This document shows, in pieces, positions 35,518 through 43,764 of a stretch of 64,000 nt of DNA (position 1 is the stretch's first letter; each line of letters starts with the position of its first letter). This DNA is from Alphaproteobacteria bacterium (GTDB lineage Bacteria > Pseudomonadota > Alphaproteobacteria > UBA9219 > RGZA01): NCBI GenBank assembly GCA_033762625.1, contig JANRLI010000021.1:1-64000 (forward strand). Direction: 5' to 3'. The position numbers and the translations under genes are program-made. The notes below the pieces were generated by a model. That model saw only the letters and a list, made by a program, of their open reading frames with translations, was not told the origin of the DNA and ran no database searches.

Positions 35518-35640
35518 TAATTTCGCTGCGGCTAAAGATTTTTGTGTTTTTTTGAGAACCGGAACGCAAACGTACATCAAGTACGTGCGTACCGGAAGCG
35601 AAGAAAAAACGCAAAAAGCTAACGCCGCAGATAGAAATTA
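35518..35640. repeat. ~120-bp imperfect palindrome between hisG and murA
   Basis: Two arms of about 50-60 bases face each other around the loop ATCAA (35576-35580). The inner part (cgtac/gtacg, CCGG, acgca) and the outer parts (ctgcggc at 35526 with gccgcag at 35624; TAATTTC with gaaatta at the ends) match with small mismatched islands between. The right end overlaps the murA stop codon. It may be a structured intercistronic RNA, a processing signal or a palindromic mobile element; no T-run follows. Confidence 0.75.
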
Positions 35641-36924
35641 AGCGGCTGCTTTCAAGCGCTCAATATGTGCCCCGCATGCGGCAAGTTTTTGCTCCACATG
35701 GTCATATCCGCGGTCCAAATGGTACACGCGGCTAACAATCGTTTCGCCCTTTGCTGCCAATCCGGCCAGAACCAGACTAACCGAAGCGCGCAAATCCGTC
35801 GCCATCACTGGCGCGCCGTGTAATTCGGGCACACCGCGCACGGTTGCGGTCATTCCATTCACCGTAATGTTCGCGCCCATGCGGCACAATTCCGGCACAT
35901 GCATGAAACGGTTTTCGAAAATCGTTTCATTGATGACCGATGCGCCGTCGGCAAGGCACATCAATGCCATCGCCTGCGCCTGCATATCGGTTGGAAAACC
36001 GGGATACGGTTCGGTGGTAACATCCACACTGCGAATAGTGTTTGATGAACGCGTCACGCGCAGACCATCTTCGGTTTTTGAAACCTCAACTCCCACTTGT
36101 TCCAAATACGCGATGACGGATTGAATATGCTCGGCGCGTGCGCCAATTAATTCCACATCACCATTGGTAATCGCGGCTGCAACGGCATAGGTTCCTACCA
36201 CAATACGGTCAGCAACAATGACGTGGTCTGCGCCGTGTAATTTATCCTTACCCTGAATAACCAATGTGCCCGTGCCAATACCGCTAATATCTGCGCCCAT
36301 TTTTACAAGACATTCGGCCAAATCGGTCACTTCCGGCTCACGTGCGGCATTCACCAACCTTGTTTCACCTTTGGCCAAACATGCCGCCATCAACAAATTT
36401 TCCGTGCCGGTCACTGTCACAACGGGAAAAAAGATTTCCGCGCCTTTCAAACCATTTGGCGCGTTTGCAACAATATACCCATCCTGCAAATCGATTTCCG
36501 CGCCAAGCTGTTGCAGCCCTTTAATGTGCAAATCCACCGGGCGGGTTCCAAGCGCACAGCCCCCCGGCAATGAAACCCGCGCCTTGCCGCATCGGGCAAC
36601 CAACGGGCCAAGCACCAAAATGCTTGCGCGCATTTTGCGCACCAGTTCATACTCGGCTGTGTAGTTGGTTATCGATTTGGTCGAAAAATTTCCGGTAGTT
36701 GCGCTGGTCGCCATCGGGCCATGTTCAATATCGATGCCCACACCCATCTGCTGTAATAGCTTCGCCATCGTATCAATATCGGCGAGCTGCGGGAGGTTAC
36801 GAAGTTTCAAGACCTCATCCGTCAAAATGCCAGCACACATCAATGGCAGAGCCGCATTTTTTGCGCCGCTTATTTCAATTTCACCTTCAAGGCGCGAACC
36901 GCCGCGGATTAAAATACGATCCAT
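35638..36924 (-). CDS. murA: UDP-N-acetylglucosamine 1-carboxyvinyltransferase
   Basis: A 428-residue enzyme of the first committed step of peptidoglycan synthesis (PEP transfer to UDP-GlcNAc). The N-terminus ([24 protein letters not shown]) and the active-site loop with Cys ([18 protein letters not shown]) are intact, so fosfomycin sensitivity is expected from the residue. Normal length. It precedes hisG on the minus strand, a known alphaproteobacterial neighbourhood. Confidence 0.96.
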   Translation of the reverse strand: MDRILIRGGSRLEGEIEISGAKNAALPLMCAGILTDEVLKLRNLPQLADIDTMAKLLQQMGVGIDIEHGPMATSATTGNFSTKSITNYTAEYELVRKMRASILVLGPLVARCGKARVSLPGGCALGTRPVDLHIKGLQQLGAEIDLQDGYIVANAPNGLKGAEIFFPVVTVTGTENLLMAACLAKGETRLVNAAREPEVTDLAECLVKMGADISGIGTGTLVIQGKDKLHGADHVIVADRIVVGTYAVAAAITNGDVELIGARAEHIQSVIAYLEQVGVEVSKTEDGLRVTRSSNTIRSVDVTTEPYPGFPTDMQAQAMALMCLADGASVINETIFENRFMHVPELCRMGANITVNGMTATVRGVPELHGAPVMATDLRASVSLVLAGLAAKGETIVSRVYHLDRGYDHVEQKLAACGAHIERLKAAA

Positions 36925-37010
36925 TCAATATCCAAAGAGTGCCTAATAATTAATCAAAACAGGACGATGACCATACCAACAAACCGAAGCGCAAAACAAT
37001 TCAAAAAGAG

Positions 37011-37036
37011 GCATCAGTATGAAAACTGATGCTTTT
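37011..37036. terminator. Hairpin in the murA / 37199 intergenic region
   Basis: GCATCAGT (37011-37018) and ACTGATGC (37025-37032) form a perfect 8-bp stem followed by TTTT on the plus strand and CTCTTTTT on the minus strand. It may end a short transcript. The rest of the 274-bp gap (36925-37198) shows no gene. Confidence 0.4.
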
Positions 37037-37198
37037 GTGCATAACTCGGGATTAATGTGCGCGTTTGCGAGAAGAACCAGTTGTTTTTGCCACAAACATG
37101 CCTAGATTGTGTTCCACAAGAAAGCGCCCGAAGGCGGGTCCACCTTTCCACCTTCAGGATTTTTACTTATTCACTTACACCCTTACGGAGTTACCCAT

Positions 37199-37573
37199 AT
37201 GAAAAATATCGTTTTAGCTGCTGTATTAGCACTTATCGCAGTTCCAGCACTCGCAGTTGGCCCAGAAGCATTCAGCGTTGATGTAAGCCGTGGTTACGCA
37301 GTAACCGCACCATGCAGCGGTGCATCATGCGCACAACAAGAACAAGCACGCAGCAACTGGGCACCACGTGGCCAGCAAGCACAACAAGAAGCATCAGCTT
37401 CTGAAGAACCAGCAGCGAACCAAGCTTCAAACCGCCGCCCATCAGCAACCAAAGCTTCTGGCAAGTCACACCGTGCACGTCACGCTGGCCAAGGCACAGC
37501 ACACTCACCTTCAGCTAAGACCCCAGCAGCTGGTGAAACCGCTCCAAACGCACAACCAGCAGCAAAGCACTAA
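37199..37573 (+). CDS. Small secreted Ala/Gln/Ser-rich protein
   Basis: About 124 residues. ACGGAG is placed 8 bases before the ATG at 37199. A clear signal peptide (MKNIVLAAVLALIAVPALA) is followed by a low-complexity, His/Arg/Gln/Ala-rich mature chain with one nearby Cys pair (APCSGASCAQQ). Alanine is almost always GCA or GCT, a uniform codon choice unlike most neighbours. A strong terminator follows. Together these suggest a highly expressed monocistronic periplasmic or secreted protein. I recognise no family; a structural, histone-like or metal-binding role would be guesswork. Confidence 0.7.
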   Translation: MKNIVLAAVLALIAVPALAVGPEAFSVDVSRGYAVTAPCSGASCAQQEQARSNWAPRGQQAQQEASASEEPAANQASNRRPSATKASGKSHRARHAGQGTAHSPSAKTPAAGETAPNAQPAAKH

Positions 37574-37610
37574 TTGCTGATTAGCGTTTAGCGTTGCTAA
37601 ACACATTAAA

Positions 37611-37638
37611 CCCCGAAGGGAAACCTTCGGGGTTTTTT
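37611..37638 (+). terminator. Intrinsic terminator
   Basis: A 9-bp perfect stem CCCCGAAGG / CCTTCGGGG with a GAAA tetraloop and six T residues, 38 bp after the stop codon of the secreted-protein gene. It is the clearest terminator in the window. Confidence 0.93.
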
Positions 37639-37731
37639 ATTGCAGGTTGCACAATACCGCAAATTAGTCGACAAATATGATTGTGATTATTCAACTCTGA
37701 ATACTCCCAAACACTTATAAGGATATAAAAT

Positions 37732-38142
37732 ATGCGTAACCTTGCCCTCGCCGCCGCTGTATTGCTTCTATCCTCCTGTTCTTCAATTATTGAAGGAACT
37801 AGCCAAGAAATCACCGTAAATACAACGCCTGATAAGGCGCGTTGCGACTTAGTGCGTGAAGGTATCGTGATTGCCAGTATCGCTTCAACGCCCGCAGCAA
37901 CCACCATTCAAAAAACTAAAAACGACATCACAATCAAATGCAACAAACCCGGTTATCAGGAAGCAACCTTCATCAACAAATCAGATGTGGACGGAGCAAC
38001 CGTAGGTAACATTATTCTGGGTGGCGGCATTGGCTGGGCGATTGATTCAGCCTCCGGCGCAGACAATAAATACACCAGCCCCGTGAATATGACCCTTGTC
38101 CCCAGCGGCAAAGCACACAAAAAGCATTCAAAGAAAGAATAA
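37732..38142 (+). CDS. Small lipoprotein
   Basis: A 136-residue protein with lipobox LLLSSCSS (Cys at about 16). The mature part (ITVNTTPDKARCDLVREGI, a PEGA-like beta sandwich pattern) holds two further Cys. A glycine-rich hydrophobic stretch (VGNIILGGGIGWAIDSASGADNKY) could pack against a membrane, and the tail is Lys/His-rich. Conserved in proteobacteria as an uncharacterised lipoprotein, by my recollection. It has its own upstream region after the terminator and a hairpin after its stop. Confidence 0.75.
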   Translation: MRNLALAAAVLLLSSCSSIIEGTSQEITVNTTPDKARCDLVREGIVIASIASTPAATTIQKTKNDITIKCNKPGYQEATFINKSDVDGATVGNIILGGGIGWAIDSASGADNKYTSPVNMTLVPSGKAHKKHSKKE

Positions 38143-38162
38143 TTTTTAACCAAATCACCGAA

Positions 38163-38188
38163 GCCCCGAATGAGCAGTCATTCGGGGC
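38163..38188 (+). terminator. Strong hairpin after the lipoprotein gene
   Basis: An 11-bp perfect stem GCCCCGAATGA / TCATTCGGGGC with loop GCAG. No T-run follows (ATATTG), so it may be a weaker terminator or an mRNA-stabilising end. Confidence 0.55.
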
Positions 38189-38221
38189 ATATTGAAAGCC
38201 ACGACCTAAAGCAGGTGACCA

Positions 38222-39214
38222 ATGGAACTGTTAAACATTTTTTCCCAGAATCTTATCACTCCTGCCATTCTGTTTTTTGTGCTTGGTATAATTGCGGGTT
38301 GCATCCGTTCCGATTTGGAAATCCCCAACAGCATTAGCCGATATTTATCCATCTACCTGATGATGGCGATTGGATTTAAAGGCGGCGTTGCAATCGCAAA
38401 TACCACCCATCTCGATACGCAATTGGTGCTGCTTGTTGCCGCTGGCTTATGCGTTAGCTTCCTGCAACCCTTCATCGCATATTATATTCTCCGCGTTACC
38501 AGCAATCTCGATAAAGCCACCGCCGCAGCTACTGCTGCCCATTACGGTTCAATCAGCATGGTCACCTTTGCAACGGCATCGGCATTTTTAAAATCACAAG
38601 ATGTAACCTATGCCGCTTATATCGTTGCCATCGTGGCATTAATGGAAGGACCAGCGATTTTATCGGGGCTGTTCATTGCGCACCGCACCGAACCACAAAC
38701 CAACACCCATGTGGCCGAACAGAAAAGGCTTACCCGCGATATTTTTACCAATGGCGCAATTTTGTTGCTGATGGGCGCTTTCCTGATTGGCTGGATTACC
38801 GGCGAACGCGGCATGGAAAAGATGGATGCGTTCCTCATCAAACCCTTTGATGGTATTTTGGCGCTGTTCTTGTTGGATATGGGAATTCTTGTTGCCAAAA
38901 ATATTAATCATCTAAAATCCTTCACATGGCCTTTGGCATTATTTGGCATCAACATGCCGCTTATTGGCTGCGCAATTGGTTTGGGGCTTTCAAAACTGAT
39001 AGGGCTTGATGTAGGAACAGGTATGCTCTTCACGGTGCTATGCGCCAGCGCGTCATACATCGCCGTGCCCGCCGCCATGCGTCTTGCGCTGCCCGAAGCC
39101 AAGGCTGCCATTTACATCCCCATGAGCCTCGGCATCACATTCCCGTTTAATGTGGTAGTTGGCATACCGCTTTATTATGCGTTGGCAAAAGTATTCCTTA
39201 AAGCTGCGCAGTAA
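38222..39214 (+). CDS. SbtA-like sodium-dependent bicarbonate transporter
   Basis: A 330-residue integral membrane protein with about ten hydrophobic segments in two inverted halves. The first half has LMMAIGFKGGVAIANT, the family signature. The region AHYGSISMVTFATASAFL and the late LCASASYIAVPAAMRLALPEA are also conserved in the SBT (DUF897) family. Cyanobacterial SbtA imports bicarbonate with sodium. In heterotrophs, as presumably here, it may feed carboxylases. No SbtB-like PII regulator is adjacent. AGCAGGTG lies just upstream of the start. Its 3' neighbour is the parS palindrome. Confidence 0.85.
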   Translation: MELLNIFSQNLITPAILFFVLGIIAGCIRSDLEIPNSISRYLSIYLMMAIGFKGGVAIANTTHLDTQLVLLVAAGLCVSFLQPFIAYYILRVTSNLDKATAAATAAHYGSISMVTFATASAFLKSQDVTYAAYIVAIVALMEGPAILSGLFIAHRTEPQTNTHVAEQKRLTRDIFTNGAILLLMGAFLIGWITGERGMEKMDAFLIKPFDGILALFLLDMGILVAKNINHLKSFTWPLALFGINMPLIGCAIGLGLSKLIGLDVGTGMLFTVLCASASYIAVPAAMRLALPEAKAAIYIPMSLGITFPFNVVVGIPLYYALAKVFLKAAQ

Positions 39215-39345
39215 ACAGATCGATATGAACAACTTACAAAAATTATAAAAATAAAATTGCAACTGGAAATTTGGAAGTCATGATTTTATTGCCACAAATG
39301 CGTATATAGAATTTTTGCTAAATCAGACTCTTCAACTTTGCCGTG

Positions 39346-39361
39346 TGTTTCACGTGAAACA
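39346..39361. other. parS: parS-like ParB binding site
   Basis: TGTTTCACGTGAAACA, a perfect 16-bp palindrome identical to the widely conserved chromosomal parS consensus. It lies in the 212-bp gap between the convergent sbtA-like and dcd genes, where a spurious match would be unlikely. ParB loads and spreads from such sites. A second small palindrome (GTAACA...TGTTAC, 39368-39382) follows 6 bp away. Confidence 0.88.
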
Positions 39362-39426
39362 TTTTGCGTAACACCTTGTTACACAACCACATTTCCAAAA
39401 ATTCCAAATTGGCTATATACGCGCCC

Positions 39427-39981
39427 CTAAATTCTTGGAAGCGTTACGCCCGTTTGCTTCATGTATTTGCCCGCGCGGTCAGCATATGAAATCTCACACG
39501 CTTCTGAACCCTGCAAGAAAAGGAACTGACAAATGCCTTCATTCGCATACACCTTCGCGGGCAATGGCGTGGTGTTGGAAATTTCCAGTGTCACATGGCC
39601 TTCCCATTCGGGTTCTAATGGCGTTACGTTCACAATCAACCCGCAGCGTGCATAGGTGGACTTGCCAAGGCAAATCACCAAAATGTCACGTGGCACGCGG
39701 AAATACTCAACCGTGCGGCACAACACAAATGAATTGGGCGGGATGATGCATTCTTTACCGCGTCGTTCAACAAAACTGGTGCTGCTGAAATTCTTTGGGT
39801 CAACAAGCGCGTTATCAACATTGGTAAAAATGCGGAATTCATCGGCCAGACGTGCATCATATCCATAAGATGAAAGCCCATATGAAATCATGCCTTCGCG
39901 TTTTTGCGCTTCGACAAACGGTACAATCATTTGTGATTTTTCCGCGTGTTCTCTAATCCAACTATCGGGCATCACTGGCAT
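39427..39981 (-). CDS. dcd: dCTP deaminase
   Basis: A 184-residue trimeric enzyme making dUTP from dCTP for dTMP synthesis. The start [15 protein letters not shown], the [21 protein letters not shown] core, and the catalytic Glu in [28 protein letters not shown] are intact. Its start overlaps the 3' end of the small ORF at 39972 by 10 bp. Confidence 0.95.
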   Translation of the reverse strand: MPVMPDSWIREHAEKSQMIVPFVEAQKREGMISYGLSSYGYDARLADEFRIFTNVDNALVDPKNFSSTSFVERRGKECIIPPNSFVLCRTVEYFRVPRDILVICLGKSTYARCGLIVNVTPLEPEWEGHVTLEISNTTPLPAKVYANEGICQFLFLQGSEACEISYADRAGKYMKQTGVTLPRI

Positions 39982-40130
39982 ACTTCGTTTCCTTTTTTCT
40001 CTGTTTGACGCAGGCTAGCTTGTTCCTTACGCTTGCGCAGGTTTTCACGCAGCGCGTTGGATTCCCTTGCGACCCGTTCAGGTGAAGCTTTCGGTTGCGG
40101 CTGTTTAGGAGATGGTTTTGTGTCAGACAT
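39972..40130 (-). CDS. Tiny basic protein upstream of dcd
   Basis: 52 residues from the ATG at 40130: a Pro/Lys-rich start ([18 protein letters not shown]), then a charged helix ([22 protein letters not shown]). Short ORFs with an 'ALRxNLxKRKxQ' helix are common in alphaproteobacteria next to murA or dcd-like genes; function unknown, possibly nucleic-acid or ribosome binding. It overlaps dcd by 10 bp and its 5' end overlaps the opposite-strand vanX start by 11 bp. Confidence 0.65.
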   Translation of the reverse strand: MSDTKPSPKQPQPKASPERVARESNALRENLRKRKEQASLRQTEKKGNEVCQ

Positions 40131-40869
40131 ACTTGCGGAAATAGCCCAAATCCTTCCAATAATCAAACCAAAGGCGCAACCCTTCCACAACATTCCGATT
40201 AAGGATTGCGGAGAAAAGCTGGTTGCCCTTTCTGCGGTGGGCCAATTTGCCTACCAAACTCCCGCACCTTACGAGGCAGCTGGCGCGCCATATAACGGCA
40301 TCAGTCCCTTTTCGCTTCGTTCGGGCGTTGCTGAAAAGCTTTGCATGGCGCAAGCCGAACTGCAACAGGCGAAACCCGGCTGGAGCATTAAGGTTTTCGA
40401 TGCCTACCGCCCGGTTGCGGTGCAAGCCTATATGGTTGCCCACAGCTTTTATCATATTGCAAAGGAGATGGGCCTGAACCCGCTGGCGGTGAATGATGCT
40501 GAGCGAGATTCGGTACTGGCCAAGGTGTATCGTATCTGGTCACCGCCCAACCAAGATCCGCTTACCCCCCCACCCCACAGCACCGGCGCAGCAATCGACT
40601 GCACCCTGGTTGATGATCAGGGCCATGAAGTGGATATGGGTTCGCCCATTGATTTCAACGGCGATGAATCCAATCCTGATTATTTCAAAGATACAAATCC
40701 GTTGGCTCACCAACACCGCGCGCTATTACGCGATTGCATGCAGCACCAAGGCTTCATCATGCATTATGCCGAATGGTGGCATTTCTCATTTGGTGACCAA
40801 TTATGGGTTTGGGCAAAACACAAATCCGGCGACACGACCGAACCGGCAGCGATATACGGCCGCGTTTAA
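40120..40869 (+). CDS. VanX-like D-alanyl-D-alanine dipeptidase
   Basis: About 249 residues from a GTG at 40120, chosen because AGGAGA lies 7 bases upstream and the longer frame back to 40033 is only the antisense of the tiny ORF. Zinc-peptidase motifs: FDAYRPVAVQAYM, HSTGAAIDCTLVD (His and Asp zinc ligands) and EWWHFSFGDQ (catalytic Glu, third zinc His). VanX/DdpX enzymes cleave D-Ala-D-Ala. Outside resistance clusters, as here, the role is probably recycling of wall peptides. No signal peptide, so it is cytoplasmic. No vanHA genes are near, so this is not evidence for glycopeptide resistance. Confidence 0.85.
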   Translation: MSDILAEIAQILPIIKPKAQPFHNIPIKDCGEKLVALSAVGQFAYQTPAPYEAAGAPYNGISPFSLRSGVAEKLCMAQAELQQAKPGWSIKVFDAYRPVAVQAYMVAHSFYHIAKEMGLNPLAVNDAERDSVLAKVYRIWSPPNQDPLTPPPHSTGAAIDCTLVDDQGHEVDMGSPIDFNGDESNPDYFKDTNPLAHQHRALLRDCMQHQGFIMHYAEWWHFSFGDQLWVWAKHKSGDTTEPAAIYGRV

Positions 40870-40913
40870 ACGTATCAGTCTTTTGGCAGGAAATATTTTC
40901 TGTGAGTGTGGAA

Positions 40914-40988
40914 TGGTGCTGCTGAGAGTAATCGAAACTCCGACCCCGTCATTACCAATGACGTGCTCTACCACTGAGCTACAGCAGC
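40914..40988 (-). tRNA. tRNA-Thr (GGT)
   Basis: A 75-nt cloverleaf on the minus strand with encoded CCA. Acceptor GCTGCTG pairs with CAGCAGC, D-arm AGCTCAGTGGTAGAGCA is regular, and the anticodon stem CGTCA/TGACG encloses TTGGTAA (anticodon GGT). The T-loop is TTCGATT. It lies between the vanX-like gene and the XRE regulator, on the other strand. Confidence 0.96.
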
Positions 40989-41138
40989 GACTTTCCTTAA
41001 AGAGGGCATTGTTTGCCACAGAACAAGGACCAGTGCAAGTCATGTATTAACCTTATTTTTATGGCTATCTCCTTGTATTAAGCCAATGCAAGTATTGCGG
41101 TTATTGACGCGGGCGCCTCAAAAACATACTGATAGAGG

Positions 41139-41777
41139 ATGATTGAACCCCGTCAAATCCGCGCTGCACGTGCCCTGCTGAACTGGTCGCAAGATGACCT
41201 TGCGAACGCATCAGGCATTGCGCGTAGCTCCATCAAAAATATCGAAAACGATATTACTACTGCGCGAAAAGACACAATTAACGACATTCAGGTTGCATTT
41301 GAAAATTGCGGTGTCGAATTCACACCCGGTTCCGGTGTACGCATGAAAAATGACATCGTGACCGTTCATGATGGTGAGGATGCATTTAAGAATCTTCTCG
41401 ATACCTTGTACACCAGCGCGAAAGTTAGTCAGGACAACGAAATTCTGATTCTGGGGCTTGATGAAGAACTGACCGAAAAATTCGACAACGTCGAACTGAT
41501 CAAAGACTACCTAAAGAAAATTGAAGCGGCTGGCATCAAGGAAAAAATCATCACCTATGAAGGCAGCAAGCACTTCATCAACAACTGGTCATCATACCGC
41601 AGTATTCCAAAAGAGCATTTCGCCAACATCCCCCTGCATATCAGCGGCGGTAAAATCAGTTTTTTATTTGGCAATATAAACCGCAAAGTTATTGTTATTG
41701 ATAATGAACAATTAGCCATCATGCTTAGAAAACTATTCTATTATATTTGGGAAAAGGCCTCCGTTATTAAAAAATAA
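41139..41777 (+). CDS. XRE-type regulator with TrmB-like sensor domain
   Basis: A 212-residue protein. Residues 1-60 form a helix-turn-helix of the XRE type (QIRAARALLNWSQDDLANAS and IARSSIKNIENDIT). Residues ~95-205 (EILILGLDEELTEKFDNVEL ... ISFLFGNINRKVIVIDNEQL) follow the pattern of the phospholipase D-like effector domain of TrmB sugar regulators, including the closing 'LRKLFYYIWE' helix. That assignment is by pattern memory and unproven. It is 14 bp upstream of a PLP-enzyme gene, so it likely controls or senses the product of that enzyme. Confidence 0.7.
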   Translation: MIEPRQIRAARALLNWSQDDLANASGIARSSIKNIENDITTARKDTINDIQVAFENCGVEFTPGSGVRMKNDIVTVHDGEDAFKNLLDTLYTSAKVSQDNEILILGLDEELTEKFDNVELIKDYLKKIEAAGIKEKIITYEGSKHFINNWSSYRSIPKEHFANIPLHISGGKISFLFGNINRKVIVIDNEQLAIMLRKLFYYIWEKASVIKK

Positions 41778-41791
41778 TTATTTAGATTGAT

Positions 41792-43030
41792 ATGTTAGTT
41801 GATATGACCGACGAACCACACAACATGACCACTTTAATGATGGAGGCCCGCAATTCAGGGGGCATAAATCTCGCCGATGGGCGCACTTCATCGCACCTGA
41901 CATCTGGCCAGAATGCGATTATCAAAGACTTGCCGTTGTTATTCGACCGCGCAAACACCATGAGCCAGGCAGAAGTTGAGCGCGGCTTTGTCGATACATT
42001 TTTTGCAGCAGCCAAACAGACCTGCGCGCGTGGTTATTCGTATTTCTTCCTCACACAATCCGCTTCGCTCTCGACTGACTTTGCGGCCAAACTTCTGGCA
42101 TCACGCAACGCATCCGTGATCATGGTTGAACCGTTCCTTGATTACATGCGCGATATTCTTGACCGCAACCGCGTGCGTTTTGAAGCGTGCGATGAAGAAT
42201 TGATGTTTGGTCCGAATTCCGGCGAATTTATTCGACAATCATCAGCAAGAGCTGTTTTTCTGTGTTCGCCAAATAATCCAACTGGCGCACAAATTTCTGC
42301 CGAGAACTTAAGACAGATTGCCGAGGCATGCAAAGCGACTGGCAAGCTTTTGATGATGGATACCACATTCCGTTTGTTTGACCGCGCACCTTATGACCAG
42401 TACAAAATCCTTCTGGATTCAGGCGTTAGTTTCATGACCGTAGAAGATACCGGCAAGGCATTCCCGACACAGGAAATGAAAGTCAGCATACTGGCATGCA
42501 GTGCGGATTTGTATAAAGACTTGCGCAACATCTATTCCGAAATTTTACTCCGCGCATCACCGGTTCATATATTATTGATGCAGCGTTTTATTGAAGATGC
42601 ACGCATGAAAGGATTTAGAAAAACAATCTGGAAGGATGTAGGCCGCAACCGGTTCAATCTACGCCGCGTCATCAACGGCACTTGTTTTGAGCCGGTTAAT
42701 CCGGCTTCTACCATCAGTCTTGAATGGCTTAAAATTACCGACCCGAATATCAGCGCTGAACAAATCACACGTGATTTGAAGGAACGGGGCCTGCATGTGC
42801 TGTCGGGCCGCAAGTTCCATTGGAGTGGGCGCCGAAATGGCGACCGTTATTTCCGGATTTCGCTGGGCAGACAAAAGGGTGTTTTTGGCGCCGGATTGAG
42901 GATTTTAGAAGAATATATTGGCGAAAAAGGCCTGCGCCGTGCGCAACTTTTACCGCAGCCGCCATCGCAGCTTGATGCGCACCATATGGCTATTGGCGCC
43001 ATGATTGGAACGCCTAAGGAAGGGCCCTAA
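41792..43030 (+). CDS. Fold-type I PLP-dependent aminotransferase-like enzyme
   Basis: A 412-residue protein. SPNNPTG and the MMDTTFRLFD strand are class I/II aminotransferase landmarks. The Schiff-base lysine is most likely in EDTGKAFPTQEMKV, and the phosphate-binding arginine region lies near YFRISLGR. The sequence is divergent from housekeeping AspC/HisC enzymes. The EDTGKxxPT form recalls PLP enzymes of amino-acid-modifying pathways (arginine oxidase/hydroxylase MppP or capreomycidine synthase type), but I cannot decide between these and an ordinary transaminase. Start codons at 41792 and 41804 are both possible. It forms an apparent operon with the XRE/TrmB-like regulator and ends 100 bp before infC. 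Confidence 0.7.
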   Translation: MLVDMTDEPHNMTTLMMEARNSGGINLADGRTSSHLTSGQNAIIKDLPLLFDRANTMSQAEVERGFVDTFFAAAKQTCARGYSYFFLTQSASLSTDFAAKLLASRNASVIMVEPFLDYMRDILDRNRVRFEACDEELMFGPNSGEFIRQSSARAVFLCSPNNPTGAQISAENLRQIAEACKATGKLLMMDTTFRLFDRAPYDQYKILLDSGVSFMTVEDTGKAFPTQEMKVSILACSADLYKDLRNIYSEILLRASPVHILLMQRFIEDARMKGFRKTIWKDVGRNRFNLRRVINGTCFEPVNPASTISLEWLKITDPNISAEQITRDLKERGLHVLSGRKFHWSGRRNGDRYFRISLGRQKGVFGAGLRILEEYIGEKGLRRAQLLPQPPSQLDAHHMAIGAMIGTPKEGP

Positions 43031-43130
43031 AGGAATAAGGGGTGGGCCATAATGCCCCCTTCCCTTTTCCAATAAAAACGCTAGTCTCTCCCGTTACCAC
43101 AATGGTCAACAGCTATAAGGAGACGTTTCC

Positions 43131-43706
43131 ATCGCTAAATTAGATACCCGCCCCCAACGAGGCAACCAAGACAATGCGCAACAACAACAGCCCAAAGATG
43201 GCCCGCGCATCAACCGCGACATTACCGCGAAAGAAATACGTCTCATTAATGCTGATGGAGAAATGCAAGGTGTTGTGACCGTGCGCGCCGCACTGGAAGC
43301 TGCGGAAGCGGCTGGGCTTGACCTTGTGGAAATTTCGCCAAATTCCGAACCGCCAGTTTGTAAAATTCTGGATTACGGCAAATACAAATACGAAATGCAC
43401 AAGAAGGCTGTTGAAGCCAAGAAGAAACAAAAAGTTGTCGAGCTGAAAGAAATCAAACTTCGCCCCACCATCGACGACAACGATTTCAATGTGAAGATGC
43501 GCGCGGCCAAAGCATTTCTGGAGGATGGCGATAAGGTGAAAATCACCCTGCGCTTCCGTGGCCGTGAAATGTCGCACCAAGAGCTTGGCTATCAACTTAT
43601 CAACCGCGTAAAGGAAACCTTGGCTGATTTATCGAAGGTTGAATACGACGCGAAGTTTGAAGGCAAGCAAATCGTCATGATTTTGGCTTCGGTTGTTGTG
43701 AAATAG
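43131..43706 (+). CDS. infC: Translation initiation factor IF-3 with ATC start codon
   Basis: A 191-residue protein if read from ATC at 43131. AAGGAG ends 8 bases before this codon, and the reading continues [16 protein letters not shown]... then [20 protein letters not shown], the normal IF-3 N-domain. The first in-frame ATG (43263) would delete that domain. Non-AUG starts (AUU, AUC, AUA) are a known hallmark of infC and underlie its autoregulation by IF-3. The C-domain ([22 protein letters not shown]) is intact. The rpmI-rplT genes that normally follow are absent; lexA follows instead. Confidence 0.93.
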   Translation: MAKLDTRPQRGNQDNAQQQQPKDGPRINRDITAKEIRLINADGEMQGVVTVRAALEAAEAAGLDLVEISPNSEPPVCKILDYGKYKYEMHKKAVEAKKKQKVVELKEIKLRPTIDDNDFNVKMRAAKAFLEDGDKVKITLRFRGREMSHQELGYQLINRVKETLADLSKVEYDAKFEGKQIVMILASVVVK

Positions 43707-43721
43707 GGTTTTTGTTTAAAA

Positions 43722-43741
43722 ATGCCCGCTTGCGCGGGCAG
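43722..43741 (+). repeat. Single REP-like hairpin after infC
   Basis: TGCCCGC-ttgc-GCGGGCA, a 7-bp perfect stem. It resembles one half of the palindromic elements at 49539 and 53227 (TGCCCGCN4GCGGGCA) and may be a solitary relic of the same repeat family or simply the infC terminator; no T-run follows. Confidence 0.5.
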
Positions 43742-43764
43742 CCTTAATTCGCCAAAAATACCTC

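Noticed and set aside
40120-40869. Vancomycin-resistance gene cluster
   Set aside because: Only a VanX-like dipeptidase is present; vanH, vanA-type ligase and regulators are missing, and isolated homologues are common in Gram-negatives.
43263-43706. IF-3 starting at the first ATG
   Set aside because: This removes the N-domain; the ATC at 43131 has a good ribosome-binding site and restores the family N-terminus.
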